Origin: an uncultured Clostridia bacterium
GTDB taxonomy: Bacteria > Bacillota > Clostridia > Oscillospirales > Acutalibacteraceae
Assembly: GCA_947628665.1 (NCBI GenBank)
Contig: CANRAU010000008.1
Location: 1-64,000, forward strand
Direction: 5' to 3'
DNA length: 64,000 nucleotides
Position numbers and translations under genes: made by a program. Below are positions 1-8,131 of this stretch, one piece after another (the first letter of the stretch is position 1; every line of letters begins with the position of its first letter). The notes under the pieces are model-generated. The model did not search any database, was not told the DNA's origin, and was given only the letters and a program-made list of their open reading frames with translations.

Positions 1-10
1 TCGCGGCAAA

Positions 11-111
11 ATAACGCAAATGTTAATATGCGTTGCTTGCTGCAACGGGTTGGTTTACGTATAATTCATGTTGTAGGCGGAACATATTTTTCCTATTGCC
101 TATAACGCAAA
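11..111. repeat. Pair of ATAACGCAAA direct repeats
   Basis: The ten bases ATAACGCAAA occur at 11-20 and again at 102-111. One copy lies upstream of the -35 element and one between the -10 element and the start codon of the XRE regulator. This placement suits an autoregulatory operator, but that role is inference. Confidence 0.4.
37..65 (+). promoter_or_regulatory. Sigma-A-type promoter of the XRE regulator
   Basis: TTGCTG (37-42), a 17-base spacer and a perfect TATAAT (60-65) stand about 70 bases upstream of the regulator start at 136. Confidence 0.6.
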
Positions 112-135
112 AGCTAATAGAGGAGGCTATGCCAA

Positions 136-648
136 ATGTTAAGTGAAAACATTAAAGCAATCAGAAAATCAAAAGGACTTTCACAACAAGAGCTTGCTAT
201 CAAGCTGAATGTAGTACGGCAGACAGTTTCTAAATGGGAGAACGGATCATCTGTTCCCGACTCCGAAATGTTGATCTCATTATCGGAGACGCTTGAAACG
301 CCGGTAAGCACTTTGCTTGGGGAAACTGTCGTGGAAGCAGCGGCTGAGGACTTAAAAGCGATTTCTGAAAAGCTGGAGGTAATCAACTTACAACTTGCAC
401 GAAAAAAGGTCATGCAACGAAAAGCACTTCATGGTCTATTTCTCATACTGTGTGTGTCCATTGTAGTAATATTTGTGGTTTTAACGGTGTTAGAAAGTCC
501 ATATTTGGGGTGGGATTTCAGTGACCCGGAAACCGCCGTTATGGGGACAGCCTTTCACGCATTTGAATGGTTATTCTTCAGAGTAGCGCCGATTATCTTG
601 ATAGGCGCAGTCATTGGCTTTTTAGTGGCAAGGAAAAAGGATAAATAA
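136..648 (+). CDS. XRE-family HTH regulator with two C-terminal membrane segments
   Basis: A 170-residue protein. Residues about 5-60 form a classic Cro/CI helix-turn-helix (the segments SQQELAIKLNV and RQTVSKWENG are typical). A short, probably helical linker leads to two hydrophobic stretches, about 97-118 and 145-165, ending in the basic tail ARKKDK. The design is a cytoplasmic DNA-binding head tethered to the membrane, common in Firmicutes, where such proteins often control nearby membrane or antibiotic-response genes. AGAGGAGG at 119-126 sits 9 bases before the ATG. The gene is AT-rich compared with the genes after 1056, which suggests transfer. Its target is unknown; the repeats at 11-20 and 102-111 hint at autoregulation. 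Confidence 0.88.
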   Translation: MLSENIKAIRKSKGLSQQELAIKLNVVRQTVSKWENGSSVPDSEMLISLSETLETPVSTLLGETVVEAAAEDLKAISEKLEVINLQLARKKVMQRKALHGLFLILCVSIVVIFVVLTVLESPYLGWDFSDPETAVMGTAFHAFEWLFFRVAPIILIGAVIGFLVARKKDK

Positions 649-991
649 TATACGAGTATACGAGGTAAAATGATATTGAATTGTCACCAACTTTTGGCAA
701 AGCATATCGTTATAACTTAACTGGAAATCCTGGTAGCTATTCGATAAATAGGATAACCGATGAAACTGGCAGCAAATTAACTGCTATTTGACCATTGTGA
801 ATTATATTATCGAGGGAACTCAATAATTTGTTACCTGCCGCACGACGGCAAAAGAAAAAAAGCCGTCGTGTAGCAGGATATAGTCATACCTTCATTCGGC
901 GGCTTTGAGAAATCAAGCCGCTGTTGCCTGCTTCGACACCCCGCAAGCGTATAACCTGCCTAATTTTTCCGGATAAAACGCGAAAAATTCA
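649..991. other. Intergenic stretch with gene remnant and hairpin
   Basis: Besides the remnant at 669-791, the region holds a hairpin at 834-877. Its stem is CACGACGGC (841-849) with GCCGTCGTG (862-870), extended by CCTGC/GCAGG, and its loop is A-rich. It has no strong T tail, so it is a weak terminator at best. I see no other gene. Confidence 0.5.
669..791 (+). pseudogene. Remnant of a protein C-terminus
   Basis: After the XRE gene one frame is open from 669 to a TGA at 789-791 and has no start codon of its own. It reads as plausible protein (for example PTFGKAYRYNL and SYSINRITDETG), unlike random intergenic sequence. I take it as the tail of a decayed gene at the end of the AT-rich patch. 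I do not recognise the family. Confidence 0.35.
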
Positions 992-1020
992 TTGAATTTA
1001 CCCGTCTGCCATGCTATACT
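992..1020 (+). promoter_or_regulatory. Promoter of the metallophosphoesterase gene
   Basis: TTGAAT (992-997), 17 bases, TATACT (1015-1020). It lies just upstream of the ATG at 1056 and overlaps an in-frame upstream ATG at 1011, which argues against that earlier start. Confidence 0.65.
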
Positions 1021-1055
1021 TAAAATATCAATATCTGCAAATCGGAGGATATGCC

Positions 1056-4000
1056 ATGAAAACTTTCAAGAAGCGGGCGGCAAAGGTTTTCGCGCTGTTG
1101 CTAAGCGCAATAATGCTGTTGACCTTTGTCCCCACCACTCTGGTGCGTTCTCTTGCGGCCGACAGCGGCAAGCTGACAGTCGGCGTTATGAACGATCTGC
1201 ACTACTATCCGCGCTCCCTTATGGGGAACGACACCAATGCGTTCATCGAGGCATGTAAACTCAGCGCTTCCACCTCTTATCTTGCCGAGGCGCTTTTGGA
1301 TAACGCGCTCAACGAGTACGCCATACGCGCCAAGACGGAGAACCTGAAGTATTTGCTCATCCCGGGCGACTTGACGCGAAACGGCGAATACGAAGGGCAT
1401 AAAGCGTTGGCCGAAAAGCTCAAGCAGTTTGAAAAGGACACGGGCGTGGAAGTTTTCGTGGTCAACGGCAACCATGACATCCGCAAAGGCAATGCCTCCG
1501 AATTCAAAAACGGGAAGTTTACGTCTACCCGTTGGACAGAGCCGGAGGAGTTCCGCGAGCTGTATGCCGATCTCGGGTACGACCATGCCGACGCTTTCTT
1601 TACCCCGCCCGAGGGTGAAATGGCGGGTATGCTTTCCTATGCGGCGACTTTGGAGGGCGGCTACCGCCTGATCGTGCTCGATGGCGGCTGCTATTCCGGC
1701 GATAACCATTCCAAGGGATTGAACGAGGCCGAAACGCGTGGCGCATACTCCGAAGCGCTTATGCAGTGGGCGCTCGCCCAGATCGCCGATGCAAAAGCCA
1801 AGGGGCTTACCGTCATCGGTATGACGCATTTCAATCTCGTGCCGCACTTTGAAAGTGAGGACAATCTCTTTGTCGCTTTCCCCATTGATAATTGGCGCGA
1901 GGTCAGCGAAAGCTTCGCGGACGCCGGTATGCACTTTGCCTTTACGGGGCATATTCACCTCAACGACGTTGCTGCGCACACCTCGGATAACGGCGAGACC
2001 ATCACGGATTGCTCCACGGCTTCCATGCTCAGCTACCCCTGCTACATCCGTGTGGTCAATTTGGACAATCGCAGTCTTGCGGGGGACATAACCGCTTCCT
2101 ATGAAAGTGTGGATATCGATCATTCCCGTCCGGTAACGGCGTTTGGGACGACATACCCGCAGCCCTACCGTTATACGGCGTTTGCGCTGAATTTCGGCGG
2201 CAGCGACATCAACCAGTTTGCCGTCAATTATGTTCGTTATCTGCTCGAATACACCCTGATCCCCGAAATGAATGAGGCGGGCAGCTTATATCGGTATCTC
2301 GATAAGAGCTTTGATTTGGACGGCGCATTGGACGGGCTGCTCAGCAGCGCGTCGGGCATCGGCGCCATTCAGGGCGTTTCCAAAGTTGCGCTTAAGCTGT
2401 TGATCAAAAATGTCTGCGATCAGGTCGAGCATACCTATCTCGACGGCGGCGCGGGGACGGAGCATCTGATTTCCGTATTGGATGCGGCTGTGCGAAAAAT
2501 CACTTCTATGGAAATGTCCAATTATCCCTGCGTGAAATTTACCGACACCCTCGGCTTCGGCAGCGCCGACCGTAAGGGGACGTTTGCCGATGTGGCGTCC
2601 TCGGTGCTGGCGCACTTCTATTCAGGCGATGAGGATCGCAGTGACGATCAGTTTATGACCGATGTGCTGGCACGCTTTGAGCGCGGCGAGCTTGCGGGCG
2701 ACATTTTAGATACCTTGATCGACGTCGTCCTGCACGATTTGCTGGAGGATGAGCTGCTGCAGAACATCCATATTGACGTGGTCGGCATTTTGCGCAATAC
2801 CAACGATGAGGACACCAAACTCATCCTCGGCGAGATCATTGCGCAGCTGATCGGCATGGGCGACGACGCCGGCTTGACCTCCGCCATACCACAGCCGTCG
2901 CTGGCGCAGATCATCAACCTGTTCTTCGCCATGGGCATCGTGGAGTATAAATCGCTCGACGACGTGGTGCAGTCCCTGATGGACGAATACCTGACACAAA
3001 GCCAAATCGAAACGATCGCCTATGAATTCTACAACATCCTTTCCGATTTGACGACGGATGAAAATCCGGGCTTGAAAAAAGACAACAATGTAAAAATCAC
3101 CTACAGCGGAAAAGTACCCGTTGTGCCGACCGTAGAAGATCTGCGGCTACCCTCCGGTATTGCGGTCACCTTCGGTTCGGATTCCGCCACGACCCGCAAT
3201 CTCTCCTGGTACACCAAAACGAGCGTCAAGGGGTCGGATATTGAGATCGTCCCGTATTCCGCACATCCGAAATTCACGGGTAAGCCCACCACGAGCGGTG
3301 TGACGGCGAATTCGTCGCGGGTCATGCGCACAGAACCCGGCGTAGACCTCGGCGTGATCGGCATTATCACCTACACATTCCCGGTCAACCGCCATACGGT
3401 GCAGGTGACGGGACTCAAACCCGGCACAAAGTATGCCTATCGCGTCGGCGATGCGTCGCGCGGCTGGTGGAGCGCGGTCGGTACGTTTGAAACAGCCGAT
3501 CGATCCGACAGCTTCACTTTCTTCCACATGAGCGACAGCCAGGGCGGCATCGAGCGGCATTATGACGCTTGGGGGCAGCTTGTGGATGCGGCGTTTGATC
3601 TGTATCCGCAGGCGAAGTTCATTCTGCATACGGGCGACGTGGTCGACAGCGGCAAGAATTTCAAGCAATGGAATTGGGTGTTCAACAGCGCGTCCGGCAG
3701 CCTTTTGCATACCGTGATGATGCCCACAACGGGCAATCATGAGACCAACGGCGAACATGCCACGGTCGATAACTTCCTGCTGACGAATTATCCCGAGCAG
3801 GACACCACCGAGGGCGTTTACTATTCCTTTGATTACAACAACGCGCACTTTATGGTGCTCAATACCAATGATTTGAATTCCGATAATACGCTCGGCACAA
3901 AGCAGACCGAATGGCTCAAAGCGGATGCCGCCGCCAGCGACAAGCAATGGAAGATCGTTGCGCTGCACAAGGCGATCTACTCCAACGGTTCGCATTATGA

Positions 4001-4598
4001 CGACGACGATGTGACGGCGCTGCGCAAACAGCTTTCCGTGCTGATGCCCGAGCTTGGGATCGACGTGGTGCTGCAAGGGCATGACCACGTGTATCTGCGC
4101 ACGTCCGCGATGAAGGATAACGCGGTATGCGAAGTGACGACGAAGGCCGTCAAACACAACGGCGCGTCTTACAACGCCATGGTCGAACCGCAAGGCACGG
4201 TTTACGCCATTGACGGCTGTGCGGGCGTGAAATATTACCAGACGAAGGACGCGGCGGATACCGATAAGCTCTTCCCGCGTGCCGAAACCATTTATGATGC
4301 GACCGCGCCTGTGTTCTCGGCAATCGAAATCGACGGCGCGAACCTCTATTTCAACGCCTACACCTATCAGAACGGGAAAACGACCAAGATCGACAGCTTT
4401 GCCATCACCAAGGCCGCCGAAAACGCACCCGCACCGGGGCAATCTGACGGCAACGGCAACGGCTCGTCTGCATCGGATTCCGTCCCCAAAACGGCGGGGC
4501 AGCAGGCCGTTTCCATGCTGGTGTTCGCACTGCCTGTCGCTGCGGCGGCAAGTATCGCTGCTGGCGCGGTCAAACGCAAGCGCGAGGAAGAGGTATAA
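1056..4598 (+). CDS. Surface-anchored protein with two metallophosphoesterase domains
   Basis: A protein of 1180 residues. The start at 1056 follows AATCGGAGGA and begins a clear signal peptide (MKTFKKRAAKVFALLLS). The first calcineurin-like phosphoesterase domain, about 40-300, shows NDLHYYP, GDLTRNGE, NGNHDIRKG and GHIHLND. A long helical region follows. Residues about 700-800 resemble the Fn3-like N-domain of purple acid phosphatases. The second phosphoesterase domain, about 815-1060, shows SDSQGG, TGDVVDSG, TGNHET and QGHDHVYLR. The end reads VPKTAG, then a hydrophobic segment and KRKREEE, a sortase-like or membrane-anchor tail. It probably removes phosphate from organic phosphate esters outside the cell. 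Two intact metal-binding sets in one chain are unusual. The substrate is unknown. Confidence 0.88.
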   Translation: MKTFKKRAAKVFALLLSAIMLLTFVPTTLVRSLAADSGKLTVGVMNDLHYYPRSLMGNDTNAFIEACKLSASTSYLAEALLDNALNEYAIRAKTENLKYLLIPGDLTRNGEYEGHKALAEKLKQFEKDTGVEVFVVNGNHDIRKGNASEFKNGKFTSTRWTEPEEFRELYADLGYDHADAFFTPPEGEMAGMLSYAATLEGGYRLIVLDGGCYSGDNHSKGLNEAETRGAYSEALMQWALAQIADAKAKGLTVIGMTHFNLVPHFESEDNLFVAFPIDNWREVSESFADAGMHFAFTGHIHLNDVAAHTSDNGETITDCSTASMLSYPCYIRVVNLDNRSLAGDITASYESVDIDHSRPVTAFGTTYPQPYRYTAFALNFGGSDINQFAVNYVRYLLEYTLIPEMNEAGSLYRYLDKSFDLDGALDGLLSSASGIGAIQGVSKVALKLLIKNVCDQVEHTYLDGGAGTEHLISVLDAAVRKITSMEMSNYPCVKFTDTLGFGSADRKGTFADVASSVLAHFYSGDEDRSDDQFMTDVLARFERGELAGDILDTLIDVVLHDLLEDELLQNIHIDVVGILRNTNDEDTKLILGEIIAQLIGMGDDAGLTSAIPQPSLAQIINLFFAMGIVEYKSLDDVVQSLMDEYLTQSQIETIAYEFYNILSDLTTDENPGLKKDNNVKITYSGKVPVVPTVEDLRLPSGIAVTFGSDSATTRNLSWYTKTSVKGSDIEIVPYSAHPKFTGKPTTSGVTANSSRVMRTEPGVDLGVIGIITYTFPVNRHTVQVTGLKPGTKYAYRVGDASRGWWSAVGTFETADRSDSFTFFHMSDSQGGIERHYDAWGQLVDAAFDLYPQAKFILHTGDVVDSGKNFKQWNWVFNSASGSLLHTVMMPTTGNHETNGEHATVDNFLLTNYPEQDTTEGVYYSFDYNNAHFMVLNTNDLNSDNTLGTKQTEWLKADAAASDKQWKIVALHKAIYSNGSHYDDDDVTALRKQLSVLMPELGIDVVLQGHDHVYLRTSAMKDNAVCEVTTKAVKHNGASYNAMVEPQGTVYAIDGCAGVKYYQTKDAADTDKLFPRAETIYDATAPVFSAIEIDGANLYFNAYTYQNGKTTKIDSFAITKAAENAPAPGQSDGNGNGSSASDSVPKTAGQQAVSMLVFALPVAAAASIAAGAVKRKREEEV

Positions 4599-4654
4599 GC
4601 CGATCTTAGCACTTTGCACAGCAGGCATACATCCATTTTAGACATTTTGTTGAA

Positions 4655-4683
4655 TTGACGTTCTTTTTGCCGATTGCTATAAT
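4655..4683 (+). promoter_or_regulatory. Strong promoter before a short terminated transcript
   Basis: TTGACG (4655-4660), 17 bases, perfect TATAAT (4678-4683). Transcription would start near 4690 and meet the terminator at 4756-4789, giving an RNA of about 100 bases. Confidence 0.7.
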
Positions 4684-4689
4684 AAAGTT

Positions 4690-4790
4690 GCGGTATAAAT
4701 ATAGCTTGGGGCTGCGGCACTACCATTCAACCGAATCAGGCGTTATGCAACTTGGCGCACCGTACCCCTCTATGGGTACGGTGCGTTTTG
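4690..4790 (+). ncRNA. Candidate small RNA or attenuated leader
   Basis: The segment lies between a near-consensus promoter and a strong intrinsic terminator and has no credible coding frame. It is either a free small RNA or an attenuated leader of the gene at 4856, which begins 66 bases after the T tail. I recognise no known RNA family. Confidence 0.45.
4756..4789 (+). terminator. Intrinsic terminator
   Basis: A perfect 12-base-pair stem, CGCACCGTACCC (4756-4767) with GGGTACGGTGCG (4774-4785), a six-base loop and a TTTT tail. Confidence 0.75.
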
Positions 4791-4855
4791 CGTCGAGGGG
4801 GAAAAGGAAGAACGGCAGTTTTTGGCTTTGGAAGTTTGCCTTGGGAGGTCGTGTT

Positions 4856-5656
4856 ATGCAAAAGAGACGTTGGATTTGGTTAGGGCTCGCCTTGTCCCTT
4901 TGCGCGGTGGGCGTGGTGCTGTTTGTTTTTCTTATGCCATCGCCTGTGGAAAGGTTTGATTTTACCGACTGTGCTGTTGGCGTGCGCGCGGGATGGTCCA
5001 GCTATGTCGACGATAATCCCATGAAGATCGTGTATACGCTGACCGATGAGGAAACCGCAGAATTCGTCGAATGCTTAAAGAGCGTAAAGACGTCTTCATT
5101 TGCGGCGCATGTGATTGGAATTGTGGGTGATGCATCGCAAGTCCTGATCTTTCAAAATAGCGGTGCGGCGGTGGAAATTACCTTATATGGGGAATATTTG
5201 AACATAGACGGCCAGTATTATAAGTGTGATTACGAAGATTGCAGCGCGCTTATAGAAATGGTTAATACCTATGCCGAAACCCACAGCACATATTTGATGT
5301 CGGACGAGCTGCGGCAAATTGAGGATAAACCGTCTGCATCCGTCAGCGGAAAAGACTTGTTTGGCTTAAACGGCTGTGAACGCATCACGCTATGGCAGAT
5401 CGGCAGAAAGGTCGTGGCCTCGGAAATTACCGAAGCGGATTCCGTAAATGCGGCGCAGGCTCTGCTGTGCGGCTTGGATTATGAAAAAACGGACGCCCGA
5501 CCCTCTCAGGCCGGCATCCCGATTACTTTCCAAACAGCGGAGGACGCCGTCACCGTCACCGTGTGCGGGCAATATGTTTTATACGGCGACCAATGGTATC
5601 AAACCACGGTGAATCTCAGCGACGTTTTTTGCGGATTGAAGGATCACGGCGCATAA
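4856..5656 (+). CDS. Unknown membrane-anchored protein with an internal duplication
   Basis: A 266-residue protein starting at the ATG after TTGGGAGG. One N-terminal membrane segment (about 6-26) anchors an extracellular domain. That domain seems to hold two related halves: GEYLNIDGQYYKC near the middle matches GQYVLYGDQWYQT near the end, and each follows a beta-rich stretch (LIFQNSGAAVEITLY; ITFQTAEDAVTVTV). I do not recognise the family. An upstream in-frame start at 4655 lies on the promoter and is rejected. Expression may depend on reading through the terminator at 4756-4789. Confidence 0.7.
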   Translation: MQKRRWIWLGLALSLCAVGVVLFVFLMPSPVERFDFTDCAVGVRAGWSSYVDDNPMKIVYTLTDEETAEFVECLKSVKTSSFAAHVIGIVGDASQVLIFQNSGAAVEITLYGEYLNIDGQYYKCDYEDCSALIEMVNTYAETHSTYLMSDELRQIEDKPSASVSGKDLFGLNGCERITLWQIGRKVVASEITEADSVNAAQALLCGLDYEKTDARPSQAGIPITFQTAEDAVTVTVCGQYVLYGDQWYQTTVNLSDVFCGLKDHGA

Positions 5657-5766
5657 AACGCTGCGTTCCGATTCGTCCTGCATGGTTCATTTTCCCAAAA
5701 TTTTGCGGCAGGGACTTGTTGCCGTCGTGCAAAGCTCCAAAATGTCGGAAAATCAAAAATTTGCCC

Positions 5767-5795
5767 TTGACGATGCCAAATTTTTGGCGTATCAT
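5767..5795 (+). promoter_or_regulatory. Promoter placed directly before a terminator hairpin
   Basis: TTGACG (5767-5772), 17 bases, TATCAT (5790-5795). The expected start near 5802 is about 10 bases before the hairpin at 5811-5847. It is the best promoter upstream of the amt gene. Confidence 0.55.
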
Positions 5796-5810
5796 GTGTG
5801 CATAACAACA

Positions 5811-5847
5811 AAGGCGTTGTGAAAAAGTTTTTTCACAACGCCTTTTT
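5811..5847 (+). terminator. First terminator hairpin in the amt leader
   Basis: AAGGCGTTGTG at 5811-5821 pairs with CACAACGCCTT at 5834-5844, extended by A-run/T-run pairs, followed by TTT. It could end transcripts from 5767 after about 45 bases. Confidence 0.65.
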
Positions 5848-5869
5848 CCTTTTCCGTTCATTTTGGAAA

Positions 5870-5979
5870 AGGAACAGACCGTCACGCGGCAGAAAAAGGC
5901 TTTTACTGCGCGGCAGGTCGTTTATCGACACAGGCAAAGGCGCCGGGGATCGATCGATTCACGGTGTCTTTGCCTTTTC
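5870..5979 (+). promoter_or_regulatory. Structured amt leader with a second terminator
   Basis: After the first hairpin, GACC...GGTC with an inner GCAG/CTGC stem (about 5877-5919) forms a second structure. A 14-pair hairpin at 5932-5975 (AGGCAAAGGCGCCG with CGGTGTCTTTGCCT) is followed by TTTT. Two tandem terminators before an ammonium channel gene suggest transcription attenuation by nitrogen status. I could not find the paired hexaloops of an ANTAR target, so the controlling factor is unknown. Confidence 0.5.
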
Positions 5980-6074
5980 TAATAGATAGCAAATGCGTGT
6001 GAAAATCGCCGCCGAAAAGCGGCAAAGGGCCCTTTCTTATGCGTTTGCGCAAATCCCATTCAGGAGGAGAAGAT

Positions 6075-7871
6075 ATGTCAGCTCAGGAAATTTTGAATGC
6101 CATCAACGGCGAGGTTTACGGCGTATGGTTTCTCATCGGCGCTGCGCTGGTTTTTTGGATGCAGGCGGGCTTTGCCATGGTGGAGACCGGCTTCACCCGC
6201 GCCAAGAACGCCGGTAACATTTTGATGAAAAATTTGATGGACTTTTGTATCGGCACGGTCGTGTTTATCATCATCGGTTCCAGCTTATTGCTGGGCGAGG
6301 ATTTGATCGGCCTGATCGGAAAGCCCGGATTCGATATTTTTACCGACTACGCGAATTTTGATTTTTCCGCTTTTGTATTCAATTTGGTATTTTGCGCGAC
6401 CACGGCCACGATCGTCTCCGGCGCTATGGCGGAACGCACAAAATTCCTTTCGTATTGTATTTATTCCGCCGTCATTTCCTCTGTGATCTATCCCATCGAA
6501 GCGCATTGGACATGGGGCGGCGGCTGGCTTGCACAACTGGGCTTCCATGATTTCGCGGGTTCTAACTGTATACATATGGTCGGCGGCATTTGCGCCCTCA
6601 TCGGCGCGGCGCTCCTCGGACCGCGTATCGGCAAGTTTAAACGCGACGCCAACGGCAAGGTCACAAAGGTCAACGCTTTCCCGGGACACAGCCTGCCGCT
6701 CGGGTGCTTGGGCGTGTTCATTCTGTGGCTGGGCTGGTACGGCTTTAACGGCGCGGCGGCGGTGTCCATAGACGAGTTGGGCAGTGTGTTTCTGACCACA
6801 ACGATCGCGCCCTCTGTCGCGACGGTCGTATGCATGGTATTCACATGGCTGAAATACGGCAAGCCCGACGTCAGCATGTGCCTGAATGCCTCTCTTGCGG
6901 GGCTTGTCGCCATTACCGCGCCCTGCGACGTAACGGACGCTTTGGGTGCGACGGTCATCGGCGCGGTGGCGGGCGTGCTGGTCGTGTTCGGCGTATGGCT
7001 TTTGGATCACAAATTGCACATTGACGACCCCGTCGGCGCAGTGGCCGTGCATATGCTCAACGGCATTTGGGGTACGCTTTCGGTCGGCCTTTTTGCAACG
7101 GACACCGCGCCCGCCTTTGCGCGGGGCGTGGGGGACGGCGTGCATTTCGGCGCGAATCAAATCGTATCGGAAGGTCTGTTCTACGGCGGCGGCTTTAAGC
7201 AGCTGGGCATTCAAATCGTGGGCATGCTTTCCACAGCGGCCTTTACCGCTGTGACCATCACGATCACCTTCCTGGTCATCAAAAAGACCGTCGGACTTCG
7301 CGCCGGCCGCGAAGAGGAGATCGTCGGGCTGGATTCCACGGAACACGGTCTTGCCAGCGCCTATGCGGGCTTTAGCATCATCGACGTTGGCGGCGATACG
7401 CAAGCCCTGGCCGACACGGTGCAGACCGCCATGCCTGCGGCATCCGACGCGCCTGCCGTACAGATGCCTGCTGCGGCTCATGCACCCGCCGCGTCCGAAG
7501 CATCGGGCGAATCGCGGCTTACCAAGATTTCCATGGTGTTTAATCAGGATCGGTTTGAGGCTTTGAAGTCCGCCATGAACGCCATCGGTGTCAGCGGTAT
7601 GACTGTAACGCAGGTTTTGGGCTACGGCGCGCAGAAAGGGCATGAGTCCTATTATCGCGGCGTCAAGTTGGACAGCGTCAAGCTGCTACCCAAGGTCAAG
7701 GTCGAGATCGTGGTGAGCAAAGTACCCGTACAGACCGTGATCGACGCGGCGCGCAAGGCGCTTTACACGGGCAATGTCGGCGACGGGAAATTCTTTGTCT
7801 ATGACGTGGCCGATACCGTTCGTGTGCGTACAGGCGAAACGGGATATGACGCGCTGCAAGACGACGCATAA
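6075..7871 (+). CDS. Ammonium channel (Amt) fused to a PII (GlnK/GlnB) domain
   Basis: A 598-residue protein starting at 6075 after CAGGAGGAG. Residues 1 to about 430 are an Amt/Rh ammonium channel with about eleven membrane segments and the family motifs (ALVFWMQAGFAMVETG, HMVGG, VHMLNGIWG). An Ala/Pro-rich linker (about 435-480) leads to a full PII domain at about 482-590 (GYGAQKGHESYYRG, LLPKVKVEIVV, GDGKFFVYDV). PII proteins normally bind separately to Amt and block it when nitrogen is plentiful; here the regulator is covalently attached. The T-loop keeps the Tyr equivalent to GlnB Tyr46, but a Leu stands where the uridylylated Tyr51 is normally found, so control is probably by nucleotides and 2-oxoglutarate alone. 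The gene stands alone behind an attenuated leader. Confidence 0.93.
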   Translation: MSAQEILNAINGEVYGVWFLIGAALVFWMQAGFAMVETGFTRAKNAGNILMKNLMDFCIGTVVFIIIGSSLLLGEDLIGLIGKPGFDIFTDYANFDFSAFVFNLVFCATTATIVSGAMAERTKFLSYCIYSAVISSVIYPIEAHWTWGGGWLAQLGFHDFAGSNCIHMVGGICALIGAALLGPRIGKFKRDANGKVTKVNAFPGHSLPLGCLGVFILWLGWYGFNGAAAVSIDELGSVFLTTTIAPSVATVVCMVFTWLKYGKPDVSMCLNASLAGLVAITAPCDVTDALGATVIGAVAGVLVVFGVWLLDHKLHIDDPVGAVAVHMLNGIWGTLSVGLFATDTAPAFARGVGDGVHFGANQIVSEGLFYGGGFKQLGIQIVGMLSTAAFTAVTITITFLVIKKTVGLRAGREEEIVGLDSTEHGLASAYAGFSIIDVGGDTQALADTVQTAMPAASDAPAVQMPAAAHAPAASEASGESRLTKISMVFNQDRFEALKSAMNAIGVSGMTVTQVLGYGAQKGHESYYRGVKLDSVKLLPKVKVEIVVSKVPVQTVIDAARKALYTGNVGDGKFFVYDVADTVRVRTGETGYDALQDDA

Positions 7872-7945
7872 GCGCATTTTCAGACGCTGTTTTTCGGCGT
7901 GCGCCCGCTTTATTTTTCGACCCCATTCATTTTATAGATTGCATA

Positions 7946-7978
7946 GGAAAGACCGTCGATTTTTTCGGCGGCCTTTCC
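7946..7978 (+). terminator. Possible terminator after amt
   Basis: GGAAAG (7946-7951) pairs with CTTTCC (7973-7978) and inner CCG/CGG pairs around a T-rich loop. The T tail is weak (GCTTTATG). Confidence 0.4.
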
Positions 7979-8131
7979 GCTTTATGCAGGAAAAAACGGC
8001 GTCCGTTCCGCTGAATAGCGATCCTGCAAGGGACAGGGGAGAAACGGATTTTATCCCGATTTCATAGCGGACTTGCAACCTCTTATGCCTGTTTTCATAT
8101 ATTGATACAGATGCAAAAAGGGGTGGGCGCA

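Noticed and set aside
2706-3005. Small minus-strand genes inside the phosphoesterase gene
   Set aside because: They have no ribosome site and no recognisable domains and lie wholly within a well-supported gene.
5850-5979. ANTAR-type antitermination target in the amt leader
   Set aside because: The expected two small hairpins with six-base loops having A1 and G4 were not found; only larger stems are visible.
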